Below, one piece after another: positions 25,991-33,710 of a stretch of DNA of 37,423 nt. The notes under the pieces were generated by a model. It made no database searches, had not been told where the DNA came from, and was given only the letters and a program-made list of their open reading frames with translations. The DNA lies in contig CAJYKB010000078.1 in NCBI GenBank assembly GCA_913774925.1, positions 1 to 37,423 of the forward strand, given 5' to 3'. Position numbers and translations under genes: made by a program. Position 1 is the first letter of the stretch. Every line of letters begins with the position of its first letter. The stretch comes from an uncultured Sphingomonas sp. GTDB lineage: Bacteria; Pseudomonadota; Alphaproteobacteria; Sphingomonadales; Sphingomonadaceae.

Positions 25991-27232
25991 ATGACCCGCT
26001 GGTTCGTGATTCCGCTGTGGCAGCGCGTCGTCGGCGGGCTCGTCGTCGGCATCCTGCTGGGCGCGCTGTGGCCGGAGGGGGCGGCGGCGATCCGCATCGT
26101 CGGCGACCTGTTCGTCCGCCTTATCAAGATGCTGGTCGTGCCCGTCGTCGTCGTCACGATCGCGGCGGGGATCGCGGCACTGGGCGATCCGCGCCGGTTG
26201 GGACCGATCGGCGGGCGGACGGTGGGGCTGTTCGCGCTTACCACGCTGATCTCGGTCGCGATCGGGATGGCGGCGGGGCTGCTGGTGCGGCCGGGCGCGG
26301 GCATTCGGCTGACCGGGGTCGCGCCGCATGTGCTCGGCGCGCCGGTCCCGCCTGCCGAGCAACTGCTGAGTATCGTGCCGGCCAACATCGTCGACGCGCT
26401 GGCGCGCGGCGACATGCTCGCGATCATCTTCGTGGCGATCCTGCTCGGCATCGGCAGCGTGGTGGCGGGCGAGGCGGGACGGCCGGTCGTCAACCTGCTC
26501 CAGGGGCTCGCCGCGGTCCTGCTCCAGATCGTCCGCATCGTGATGGAGGTGACCCCGTTCGGGGTCGCTGCGCTCATCGCCAATGCGGTCGCGGGCGGGG
26601 GCATGGCGGTGTTCGTCAACGTCGGCTGGCTCGCGCTGTGCGTCGTCGCCGCCTCGCTGGTGCAGATGCTGGTCGTCCATGCCGGGCTGCTGCGGCTCGT
26701 CGCCCGGCTGCCGGTGGCGCGCTTCTTCCGCGGGATCGTCGATGCGCTGGTTGTCGCCTTCTCGACCGCCTCCTCCTCCGCGACGCTGCCGGTGGCGTTG
26801 CGGGTCGCGCAGGACGATCTGGGCATCGCGCGCCCCGTCGCCTCGACCGTGCTGCCGCTGGGCGCGTCGATCGGGAAGGACGGGACCGCGATGTACGTCG
26901 GGCTGCTCGGCCAGTTCGCGCTCCAGGCACTCGGGATCGTCCCCGATGCGACCATGCTGGTCGTGATGCTGATGACCGGCGCGCTCGCCGCGTTCGGCAC
27001 CGCGCCGGTCCCCTCCGCCTCGCTGTTCATGCTCGCCGCGATGCTGTCGGCGGTCGGCGTCGGCGCGGAGCAGACCGCGCTGGTCGTCGGGCTCATCCTG
27101 CCGTTCGACCGGCTGCTCGACATGACGCGCACGGTGCCGTCGGCGTCGGCCAATCTGACCGTGGCGACACTGGTCGCGCGCAGCGAAGGCGCGCTGGACG
27201 AGGCGCGCTTCCGCGGGCGAGTGGTCGAATAG
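25991..27232 (+). CDS. SDF (DAACS) family acidic amino acid:cation symporter
   Basis: A 413-residue inner-membrane transporter of the glutamate/dicarboxylate symporter family. The HP1 motif SSSATLP is at 261-267 and the HP2 segment GTAPVPSAS at 336-344. In TM8, Asp373, Asp377, Arg380 and Thr381 align with Asp390, Asp394, Arg397 and Thr398 of the archaeal GltPh transporter; Asp394 binds the substrate amino group and Arg397 its side-chain carboxylate, so an acidic amino acid is the expected cargo, not a plain dicarboxylate. The cation-site motif NMDGT is changed to GKDGT (295-299), and GltPh Asn401 and Asp405 are Ser384 and Asn388, so coupling may differ from classical sodium transporters. Placed next to dgcN-dgcA, D-glutamate import is the inferred role. 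Confidence 0.92.
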   Translation: MTRWFVIPLWQRVVGGLVVGILLGALWPEGAAAIRIVGDLFVRLIKMLVVPVVVVTIAAGIAALGDPRRLGPIGGRTVGLFALTTLISVAIGMAAGLLVRPGAGIRLTGVAPHVLGAPVPPAEQLLSIVPANIVDALARGDMLAIIFVAILLGIGSVVAGEAGRPVVNLLQGLAAVLLQIVRIVMEVTPFGVAALIANAVAGGGMAVFVNVGWLALCVVAASLVQMLVVHAGLLRLVARLPVARFFRGIVDALVVAFSTASSSATLPVALRVAQDDLGIARPVASTVLPLGASIGKDGTAMYVGLLGQFALQALGIVPDATMLVVMLMTGALAAFGTAPVPSASLFMLAAMLSAVGVGAEQTALVVGLILPFDRLLDMTRTVPSASANLTVATLVARSEGALDEARFRGRVVE

Positions 27233-27257
27233 CCGCCGCGACGCTACGGTGAGCCCC

Positions 27258-28151
27258 ATGAACCTGCGCCACATCGAGATCTTCCACGCGGTCTATGTCA
27301 ACGGCTCGGTCAGCGCGGCGGCGCGCGCGCTCAACGTGTCGCAGCCGTCGGTCTCCAAGACGCTGCGCCATGCCGAGACGCTGCTGGGGTTCGAGCTGTT
27401 TCAGCGCACCGGCGGGCGGCTGGTCCCGACCGAGGATGCGCATGCGCTCTTCTCCGGCGTGGCGGAGATCCAGGACCGCGTGCGCGCGCTGCGCGAGGCG
27501 GGGCGCAACCTGCGCGCGGGCGCGGGCGCGACGCTGCGCATCTCCGCGCTCCCCAGCCTGGGGCTGGGCGTCATCCCGCAGGCGGTGGCGCGTTTCCTGG
27601 CAAAGCGGCCCGAGGTCCGCTTCGACCTGCAGACCGTCCATCACGACGATTTGCTGCGCAAGCTGTACGAGCGCGAGGCCGATATCGCGATCGCCAACGA
27701 GGTGCCGCGCGGTGCGCCGCTTGGCCAGACCTGGCTGGGCGAGGGCGAACTGGTCGTGCTCCATCGCGAGGCCGATCTGCCCGACCTGCCCGCGCGGGTC
27801 GAGCTGGCGCGGCTGGCGGGGCATCCGTTCATCACGCTCGCCGCCTCCGGCCCGATCGGGCGGCTGTTCACCGACGAGCTGGAGCGGCTGGGGCTGGAGC
27901 TGGACGAGGTCGCCTCCGCGCGCACCTTCTACATCGCCGCCGCACTGGTGCGCGCGGGCGTCGGCGTGACCGTGGTCGACAATTTCACCGCCGACGCGAC
28001 GCTGGCGAGCGGCGCGGAGGGGCTGGCGATGCGGTCGCTCAAGCCGCCGCTGACGTTCGACGTCCATGCCATCCACCTGCTCGACCGTCCCCCCAGCGCG
28101 CTCGCCGCGGAATTCCTGGCGGTGGTCGGCGACGTCATCGAGGGACGCTAG
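27258..28151 (+). CDS. LysR-family transcriptional regulator
   Basis: A 297-residue activator/repressor. The winged helix-turn-helix lies at residues 3-62 (NLRHIEIFHAVYVNGSVS, ARALNVSQPSVSKTLRHAE, FELFQRTGGRLVPTEDA). The effector-binding domain follows a linker from about residue 90. The ATG at 27258 has GGTGAG four bases before it; a GTG nine bases upstream is a less likely start. Its stop codon touches the dacB ATG, so regulator and dacB are translated together. It lies 25 bases after the symporter gene, suggesting it senses a substrate or intermediate of the D-amino acid pathway and controls this cluster; both points are inference. Confidence 0.93.
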   Translation: MNLRHIEIFHAVYVNGSVSAAARALNVSQPSVSKTLRHAETLLGFELFQRTGGRLVPTEDAHALFSGVAEIQDRVRALREAGRNLRAGAGATLRISALPSLGLGVIPQAVARFLAKRPEVRFDLQTVHHDDLLRKLYEREADIAIANEVPRGAPLGQTWLGEGELVVLHREADLPDLPARVELARLAGHPFITLAASGPIGRLFTDELERLGLELDEVASARTFYIAAALVRAGVGVTVVDNFTADATLASGAEGLAMRSLKPPLTFDVHAIHLLDRPPSALAAEFLAVVGDVIEGR

Positions 28152-29549
28152 ATGCGCCAGATCCTGTTGCCGTTCCTGCTCCTCGTCGCCACGCCGGTCG
28201 CGGCGGAGACGGTGGAACAGGCGCTCGCCACCGCGCCCCCGGGCACGCGCATCGGGCTGCTGGTGGTCGACGAGCAGGGCCGCGAACTGGCGTCGGTGCG
28301 CGCCGACGAGCGGTTCGTGCCGGCGTCGAACACGAAGCTGTTCACGACCGCCGCCGCCCTCGCGATGCTCGACACCGCCGCGTCCGATGCGGCGGGCGGG
28401 GCGGCGGTGCGACTCGAGGGACGCGATGTCGTCCTCGCGGGGAACGGCGATGCGCGGCTGTCGAGCGCGGCGGACTGCGCCACCGACTGCCTCGCCGAAC
28501 TGGCGCGCGCGGTCGCGGCGAGGACGCGCACGGTGGGCGACGTGATCGGCGACGATACCGCCTTCCCCGACGAGCGCTGGCCCGCGGGGATGAGCTGGAA
28601 CAACATCCCCGGCCGCTACGGCACCGCGATCTCCGCGCTGACGCTGGACGACAATGTGACGACGCTGACCGTCGACGGCGCAGGGCGGGTAAGCGGGGAC
28701 GGCTATTACCGCATCGACGGCCGCGTCACCGTGACCGTCGGGGGCGCGCCGTCGCTCGGCTATGCCCGCCTGCCGGGCAGCGACCTGATGACGGTCAGCG
28801 GGACGATACCCGCGGGGCATGCGCCGGTGACGCTGACGGTGGGCATCGACGATCCGGCGCATCGCGCGGCGTGGCGCTTCGTTCGGTTGCTGCGCGATGC
28901 CGGGGTCCGCGTGACCGGGGCGGTGCGCACCCGCCATCGTCCGGTGACGCCCGCCGACGATCCCGCCGCGCGGGGGCGCGCCCCGGTCGCGCATCCGCCG
29001 GCACCCGCGGCGCTGGCGCGGCTCGTGCCGGGGCCGCTGATCGAGGATGTGCGCATCACCAACAAGGTCAGCCAGAACCTTCACGCGGACCTGCTGCTGC
29101 GCCGCGTCGGGCGCGTGTCCGGCACCGGCTCGGTCGCGGACGGGCAGGCGGCGGTGACCGCGGTGCTGGAGCGTGCGGGGGTGCCGCGCGCGGGCTACGA
29201 TTTTTCTGACGGGTCGGGCATGTCGACCTACAACCGCATCTCGCCGCGCACCGCGGTCGCGCTGTTGCGATGGGCCGCGACGCAGCCGTGGGGCGCGGCG
29301 TGGCGCGCGACCTTGCCGGTCGGCGGGATCGACGGGACGCTGGCGCGGCGCTTCGCGGGCACGCCGCTCGACGGGAAGCTGTTCGCGAAGACCGGCACGC
29401 TCAACGCTGCCAACGCGCTGTCGGGTTATCTGATCGCGGCGTCGGGGCGGACGCTGACCTTCTCGGCGCTGGCCAACGACATGCCGCAGGACGCATCCGC
29501 GACCGTCGCGATGGACCGCGCGCTACTGGCGGTCGCAGCGGCGAATTAG
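28152..29549 (+). CDS. dacB: D-alanyl-D-alanine carboxypeptidase/endopeptidase (PBP4, S13 family)
   Basis: A 465-residue periplasmic penicillin-binding protein that trims the terminal D-Ala of murein stem peptides and cuts D,D cross-links. The signal peptide is MRQILLPFLLLVATPVAAE. The three active-site motifs are SxxK with Ser59-Lys62 (PASNTKLFT), the SGMSTYN segment (355-361) and KTG (413-415) in FAKTGTLN. A large insertion between the first and second motifs is typical of class C PBP4. The ATG immediately follows the LysR TAG with no gap. Placement at the end of a D-amino-acid cluster suggests supply of murein-derived D-amino acids or peptides, but dacB could equally be there for routine wall remodelling. 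Confidence 0.94.
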   Translation: MRQILLPFLLLVATPVAAETVEQALATAPPGTRIGLLVVDEQGRELASVRADERFVPASNTKLFTTAAALAMLDTAASDAAGGAAVRLEGRDVVLAGNGDARLSSAADCATDCLAELARAVAARTRTVGDVIGDDTAFPDERWPAGMSWNNIPGRYGTAISALTLDDNVTTLTVDGAGRVSGDGYYRIDGRVTVTVGGAPSLGYARLPGSDLMTVSGTIPAGHAPVTLTVGIDDPAHRAAWRFVRLLRDAGVRVTGAVRTRHRPVTPADDPAARGRAPVAHPPAPAALARLVPGPLIEDVRITNKVSQNLHADLLLRRVGRVSGTGSVADGQAAVTAVLERAGVPRAGYDFSDGSGMSTYNRISPRTAVALLRWAATQPWGAAWRATLPVGGIDGTLARRFAGTPLDGKLFAKTGTLNAANALSGYLIAASGRTLTFSALANDMPQDASATVAMDRALLAVAAAN

Positions 29550-29562
29550 GGCGATCCCGTTT

Positions 29563-29592
29563 CGTCACCCCGGGGTCAGGCCCGGGGTGACG
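29563..29592. terminator. Strong palindromic hairpin between convergent dacB and 29602-29928 genes
   Basis: A perfect 12-base stem (CGTCACCCCGGG 29563-29574 with its complement 29581-29592) and a 6-base loop, in a 52-base gap between convergent genes. Of the GTCACCCCGG repeat family. Probably acts as a terminator in both directions. Confidence 0.7.
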
Positions 29593-29601
29593 GGTCCGCG
29601 C

Positions 29602-29928
29602 TCAGCGCCGCCGCGCGTCGCGTGCCACCATCGGGCGCATGCGCACCGCAAGGCAGATGACGGTCGGCCAGAACAGCGTGTTCACCACGTCGCCGATCGT
29701 ATCGGACCAACGCCAGCTGCCCCAGTGCAGCCGGTCGAGGATCTCGTTCGCCGCCTCCGCCGCAACGACGACGGACAGCGGTACGAGCGTCCCCAGCGAG
29801 CGGCGCGTGACGACCCGCGCGACCAGCAGCACCGCCATGCCGGCATGGATGTGCAGGATCGTGTCGGGCAATCCGGTGCCGTCGCCGATCCACTGGATGA
29901 ACCGCGCCCACAGGCCGGGAATGTCCAA
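29602..29928 (-). CDS. Small integral membrane protein of unknown function
   Basis: A 108-residue protein with about three predicted membrane helices: residues 24-42 (ILHIHAGMAVLLVARVV), 45-64 (LGTLVPLSVVVAAEAANEIL) and 81-97 (VVNTLFWPTVICLAVRM). The tail is Arg rich. The start is a TTG at 29928, nine bases after the upstream HAD gene's stop; no ATG gives a complete first helix. Its position as the last gene of the gnd-HAD-HAD run implies co-transcription, but I recognise no function. The pattern Glu-Ile-Leu-Asp-Arg between helices 2 and 3 may be worth comparing with VanZ-like proteins. Confidence 0.7.
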   Translation of the reverse strand: MDIPGLWARFIQWIGDGTGLPDTILHIHAGMAVLLVARVVTRRSLGTLVPLSVVVAAEAANEILDRLHWGSWRWSDTIGDVVNTLFWPTVICLAVRMRPMVARDARRR

Positions 29929-29937
29929 GCGCGGTGC

Positions 29938-30684
29938 CTACTTCTGGCAGGCGACGATGGCGGTGACGACGCTGATCGTCTCCTGCGGATCGCGCACGCG
30001 CACACAATCCACCCCCGCCTCGTGCGCGGGATAGTCGTTGCCGCCCGGGAAGATCGCGTCGCCGATGAACAGCATCTCGTCCAGCGCGAAGCCGCTTTCC
30101 GCCGACAGCTTGCGCAGGCCATAGCCCTTGTCGACGCCCTCGCGGGTGATGTCGATCGAGGTCGCGCCGCCCATGTTGATCGCGAGTCCGGGCAGCCGCT
30201 GCTTGAGGTCGGCCTGGATCACCTTGCGCTTGGCGAAATCGGGGTCCCAATGCTCCTTCGCCTCAATCGGCGCTTCCTGGCCCAACGCGGAGAAGGTGAT
30301 CTGGCTGCCGCGATCCTCGATCCGCTCGCCCCAGGTCTGCTCGGGCACGAAGCCGGTCGCCTCCAGCGACGCGCCGAACGCGTCGATGATCTTCTTCTTC
30401 TCGGCCTCGTCGAACAGCTCGGCATAGACGGTCGTCCAGGTGCCGTCCTGACAAGTATAGAGCTTCGTGCCCGTCGTCGGCATCAGCCACAGCCGGGTGC
30501 GATCGGCGCGCGCGGGCAGGCGGCTCGCCACCTGCTTGTCGAACTGCGGCCAGTCGCCCCCGGAGATCACCGCCACGTCCGCCACGCCGAGCAGGTTCGC
30601 CAGCGTCTCGCCCATGTCGTCCTTCAGCGGCTGCTTGCTCAGTGCCAGCGTGCCGTCGAGATCGAAGGCGACGAGCTTCTTCAT
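29938..30684 (-). CDS. HAD-IIB family hydrolase, resembling eukaryotic-type phosphomannomutase
   Basis: A 248-residue HAD phosphatase-fold protein. Motif I is AFDLDGTL with Asp8 and Asp10; motif II is in VISGGDWPQF; the metal-binding motif IV is FIGDAIFPGGNDYPA. The cap region contains TTGTKLYTC, GSQITFSALGQ and TSIDITREGVDKGYGL, a layout like that of the PMM1/PMM2-type phosphomannomutases and related sugar-phosphate phosphatases. Its start overlaps the end of the next upstream gene by four bases (ATGA). It is part of the gnd-led operon. Whether it is a mutase or a phosphatase cannot be told from sequence by eye. Confidence 0.82.
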   Translation of the reverse strand: MKKLVAFDLDGTLALSKQPLKDDMGETLANLLGVADVAVISGGDWPQFDKQVASRLPARADRTRLWLMPTTGTKLYTCQDGTWTTVYAELFDEAEKKKIIDAFGASLEATGFVPEQTWGERIEDRGSQITFSALGQEAPIEAKEHWDPDFAKRKVIQADLKQRLPGLAINMGGATSIDITREGVDKGYGLRKLSAESGFALDEMLFIGDAIFPGGNDYPAHEAGVDCVRVRDPQETISVVTAIVACQK

Positions 30685-31493
30685 GCGGGGTCTCCATGGG
30701 GCAGGATCAGGGTGTCGATGGCGTGCGCTACGCCATCTTCGTCGTTGGTGCGAGTGGTGTGGCCCGCGGCGGCCTTCACCGGATCGGGCGCATTGCCCAT
30801 CGCGATCGCGAGGCCCGCGCGGCGCAGCATCGGCAGGTCGTTCGCCTGATCCCCGATTGCGGCGGTATCAGCGAGGTCGACGCCCAGCGCCTGTGCCAGC
30901 GACGCGATGCCGTCGCCCTTGTTGGCGGTGGTGGCGGTGACGTCGAGATAATAGGCCTGTGACTGCGCGACGGTGGCGCGGTCGCCGATCGCGGCGTGGA
31001 CCTTGTCATAGAGGCCGCGCAACGCCGCCTCGTCGTCGCTGACGAAAGTGATCTTGTCGGCGCGGTCGAGCAGCGCCTCCATGTCGGCGTGCGTCACCGG
31101 CTCCTGCGCGGAGGCGCGCTGCTCGCTCTGGGTGTGCGGGCCGTCGGGGTCCGTCGCGTACCAGCGGTCGTCCGCGAACACCCAGGTGTCGACCGCCGCC
31201 CCCTGCGCCAGCCCCATCGCGGTGCGCGCCGCGTCCGCGTCGATCGTGGCGTGATAGGCGACGGTACCATCGGCGCGTGCGATCAGCCCGCCGTTGAACG
31301 CGGCGACGTCGCCCTCCAATCCCAGCGGCGCGAGCAGCGGGCGCAGCCCTGACATCGGCCGCGCGCTGATGACGGTGAAGCCGATACCGGCGTCACGCAG
31401 GCGCTTCACCGCGGCGATCGTCGCCGGGGTCAGCGCCTTGTCCTTGTTCACCAGCGTGCCGTCGATATCCGACACCAGCAAGCGGATCGGCAT
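30681..31493 (-). CDS. Cof-type HAD-IIB hydrolase
   Basis: A 270-residue phosphatase of the Cof subfamily. Motif I is LLVSDIDGTLVNKD (Asp9, Asp11), motif II FTVISARPMSGL, and the C-terminal motif GDGIASLAQALGVDL...AAIGDQANDLPML, where GDQxNDLPM is the Cof signature for Mg binding. Such proteins dephosphorylate sugar phosphates, flavin precursors or other small metabolites. Linked to gnd upstream by a one-base TAATG overlap and to the second HAD gene by ATGA, so all three are translated as a unit. Two different HAD-IIB proteins side by side suggest sequential or alternative sugar-phosphate substrates. Confidence 0.88.
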   Translation of the reverse strand: MPIRLLVSDIDGTLVNKDKALTPATIAAVKRLRDAGIGFTVISARPMSGLRPLLAPLGLEGDVAAFNGGLIARADGTVAYHATIDADAARTAMGLAQGAAVDTWVFADDRWYATDPDGPHTQSEQRASAQEPVTHADMEALLDRADKITFVSDDEAALRGLYDKVHAAIGDRATVAQSQAYYLDVTATTANKGDGIASLAQALGVDLADTAAIGDQANDLPMLRRAGLAIAMGNAPDPVKAAAGHTTRTNDEDGVAHAIDTLILPHGDPA

Positions 31494-32479
31494 TATTGCG
31501 GCATCTCGACATGCCCGCCGAAGCCGAAGCGCATCGCCGACAGCGCCTTCTCGCCGAAGGTATGGTCAACGCGGCTGCGATAGCGCGCGAACAGCGCGGT
31601 GGTCAGGACGTTGACCGGTACGGCTTCCTCCATCGCGGCCTCGATCGTCCACTGCCCCTCGCCCGAATCGGCGACGCGACCGCTGAACTGTTCCAGCGCG
31701 CCGTCCTTCGCCAGCGCCTGCGCGGTGAGGTCGAGAAGCCAGGACGAGATGACGCTGCCGCGCCGCCACACCTCGGCCACGTCGGCGAGGTTCAGGTCGT
31801 AGCGCTCGTCCTCCGGCAGATGCTCGGACGCCTTGCCCTTGAGCACGTCGAAGCCTTCGGCATAGGCCTGCATCAGCCCGTATTCGATGCCGTTGTGGAT
31901 CATCTTCACGAAGTGACCCGCGCCCGCGGGGCCGGCGTGGATATAGCCCTTCTCCGCCCGCGCATCGACCGCGCCGTTGCCGTCGCGCCCGGGGGTGCGC
32001 GGGATCGTACCCTCGCCCGGCGCCAGCGCGGCGAAGATCGGGTCGAGGTCGCGGACGACCTGGTCCGGGCCGCCGATCATCATGCAATAGCCGCGCTCCA
32101 GCCCCCATACGCCGCCCGAGGTGCCGACGTCGACGTAATGGACCTGCTTCCCGGCCAGCATCTTCGCGTGGCGGATATCGTCCTTGTAGAAGCTGTTGCC
32201 ACCGTCGATCACGACCTCGCCCGCGGCGGCGTCCTTCGCGATCTCCTCGATCATGCCATCGGTGACCGCGCCGTGCGGCAGCATGATCCACCAGATCGCG
32301 GGCTTGCCCGCCTTCGCGCGCGCGTCGGCGACTCCGGTCGCGGCGGTGGCGCCGTCCGCCACCAGCTTCGTGACCGCATCGGCATCGCGATCATAGGCGA
32401 CGATCTCATGCCCGGCCTTCATCAGACGGCGCGCCATGTTGCCGCCCATCCGCCCCAGCCCGATCATCACCAGTCGCAT
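31493..32479 (-). CDS. gnd: 6-phosphogluconate dehydrogenase, decarboxylating (short form)
   Basis: A 328-residue enzyme that oxidatively decarboxylates 6-phosphogluconate to ribulose 5-phosphate. The dinucleotide-binding loop is [15 protein letters not shown] (5-19) with the acidic end of strand 2 at AYDRDADA, which favours NAD over NADP; the substrate motif is [15 protein letters not shown], and the catalytic lysine segment [23 protein letters not shown]. The length is that of the short GndA/YqeC type, not the 470-residue E. coli Gnd. GAGGAG twelve bases before the ATG supports the start. It heads a minus-strand operon with two HAD hydrolases and a small membrane protein; it is divergent from wecB. 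Confidence 0.93.
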   Translation of the reverse strand: MRLVMIGLGRMGGNMARRLMKAGHEIVAYDRDADAVTKLVADGATAATGVADARAKAGKPAIWWIMLPHGAVTDGMIEEIAKDAAAGEVVIDGGNSFYKDDIRHAKMLAGKQVHYVDVGTSGGVWGLERGYCMMIGGPDQVVRDLDPIFAALAPGEGTIPRTPGRDGNGAVDARAEKGYIHAGPAGAGHFVKMIHNGIEYGLMQAYAEGFDVLKGKASEHLPEDERYDLNLADVAEVWRRGSVISSWLLDLTAQALAKDGALEQFSGRVADSGEGQWTIEAAMEEAVPVNVLTTALFARYRSRVDHTFGEKALSAMRFGFGGHVEMPQ

Positions 32480-32579
32480 CACTGTCTCCTCGCTCGCCCG
32501 CCCAATCCGCGGGGGCGCGGCCAAGTTCCGCGCCGCACCATACACCCGATCGCAACGCCTGTATGACAATGACCGCTTC

Positions 32580-33710
32580 GTGAGCCAGCGTCCCCGCATT
32601 CTCATCGTGTTCGGCACCCGCCCCGAGGCGATCAAGATGGCGCCGGTCGTCGCCGCGCTGCGCGCGCTCGGGACGATGGAGGTGCGTGTCGCGGTGACGG
32701 CGCAGCACCGCGCGATGCTCGACCAAGTCCTGTCGATCTTCGGCATCGTCCCCGACGTCGACCTGGACCTGATGCAGGCGGGGCAGTCGCTGGATGCGCT
32801 GGCGGCACGGATTCTCACCGGATTCGGTGCGGTGCTCGACCGCGAGCGCCCCGATCGCATCCTGGTGCACGGCGACACGCTGACGACGATGGCGGCGACG
32901 CTCGCGGCGTATTTTCGCCGCATCCCCGTCGGGCATGTCGAGGCGGGGTTGCGCAGCGGCGACCTGCTGTCCCCCTGGCCCGAGGAGGGCAACCGCCGCA
33001 TCGCGGGCGTGATCGCCGACCTGCATTTCGCGCCGACGCAGCAGGCCGCGGCGGCGCTGCGCGCAGAGAATGTCGCGGGCGCGGCGATCCACGTCACCGG
33101 CAATACCGTGATCGACGCGCTGCTGGCGATGCGCGACCGGCTCTCGCGCGAGCCCGCACTTGCCGCCGGGCTCGACCCGATCGTCGAGCGGTTCGCGGGG
33201 AAGCGGATCGTGGCGGTCACCACCCACCGGCGCGAGAATTGGGGCGAGGGGATGGCGCGCGTCGCCGCCGCGATCGCGCACGTCGCCGATCGCGGGGACG
33301 CGGCGGTGATCTTCCCGGTCCATCCCAACCCGCAGGTGCGCGACGCGATGGCGCCGCTTGCGGCGCATCCGAACGTCGCGTTGATCGATCCGCTCGACTA
33401 TCCGCATTTCGTCCGGCTGATGGGCCTCGCCGACGTCATGCTGACCGACTCGGGTGGCGTGCAGGAGGAAGCGCCCAGTCTGGGCACGCCGGTGCTGGTG
33501 ATGCGCGACACGACCGAGCGGCCGGAGGGGGTCGCGGCGGGCAATGCGAAGCTGGTCGGCACCGACCCGGACGGAATCGTCAACCATATCTTCGCTCTTC
33601 TGGACGATGACCGGGCGCATGCCGCCATGGCCCGCGCGCACAATCCCTATGGCGACGGACAGGCAGCGCAACGGATCGCGAGGATCGTCGAGGATGCCCA
33701 CCGCCGCTGA
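32580..33710 (+). CDS. wecB: UDP-N-acetylglucosamine 2-epimerase (non-hydrolysing)
   Basis: A 376-residue cytoplasmic enzyme that converts UDP-GlcNAc to UDP-ManNAc for surface polysaccharides. Family landmarks: [18 protein letters not shown] (7-24), [10 protein letters not shown] with Asp99, [12 protein letters not shown] with Glu121, [19 protein letters not shown] and [14 protein letters not shown] with RPEG. The start is GTG at 32580, chosen because it places six residues before the conserved [11 protein letters not shown]; no good ribosome site is visible there, and the upstream in-frame sequence has no family match. Overlaps wecC by 17 bases. Confidence 0.94.
   Translation: MSQRPRILIVFGTRPEAIKMAPVVAALRALGTMEVRVAVTAQHRAMLDQVLSIFGIVPDVDLDLMQAGQSLDALAARILTGFGAVLDRERPDRILVHGDTLTTMAATLAAYFRRIPVGHVEAGLRSGDLLSPWPEEGNRRIAGVIADLHFAPTQQAAAALRAENVAGAAIHVTGNTVIDALLAMRDRLSREPALAAGLDPIVERFAGKRIVAVTTHRRENWGEGMARVAAAIAHVADRGDAAVIFPVHPNPQVRDAMAPLAAHPNVALIDPLDYPHFVRLMGLADVMLTDSGGVQEEAPSLGTPVLVMRDTTERPEGVAAGNAKLVGTDPDGIVNHIFALLDDDRAHAAMARAHNPYGDGQAAQRIARIVEDAHRR

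Noticed and set aside
25325..29084. Long minus-strand open frames opposite the symporter, LysR and dacB genes
   Set aside because: Composition dominated by Arg, Asp and His with no recognisable domain, and they run through the repeat region at 25561-25990.
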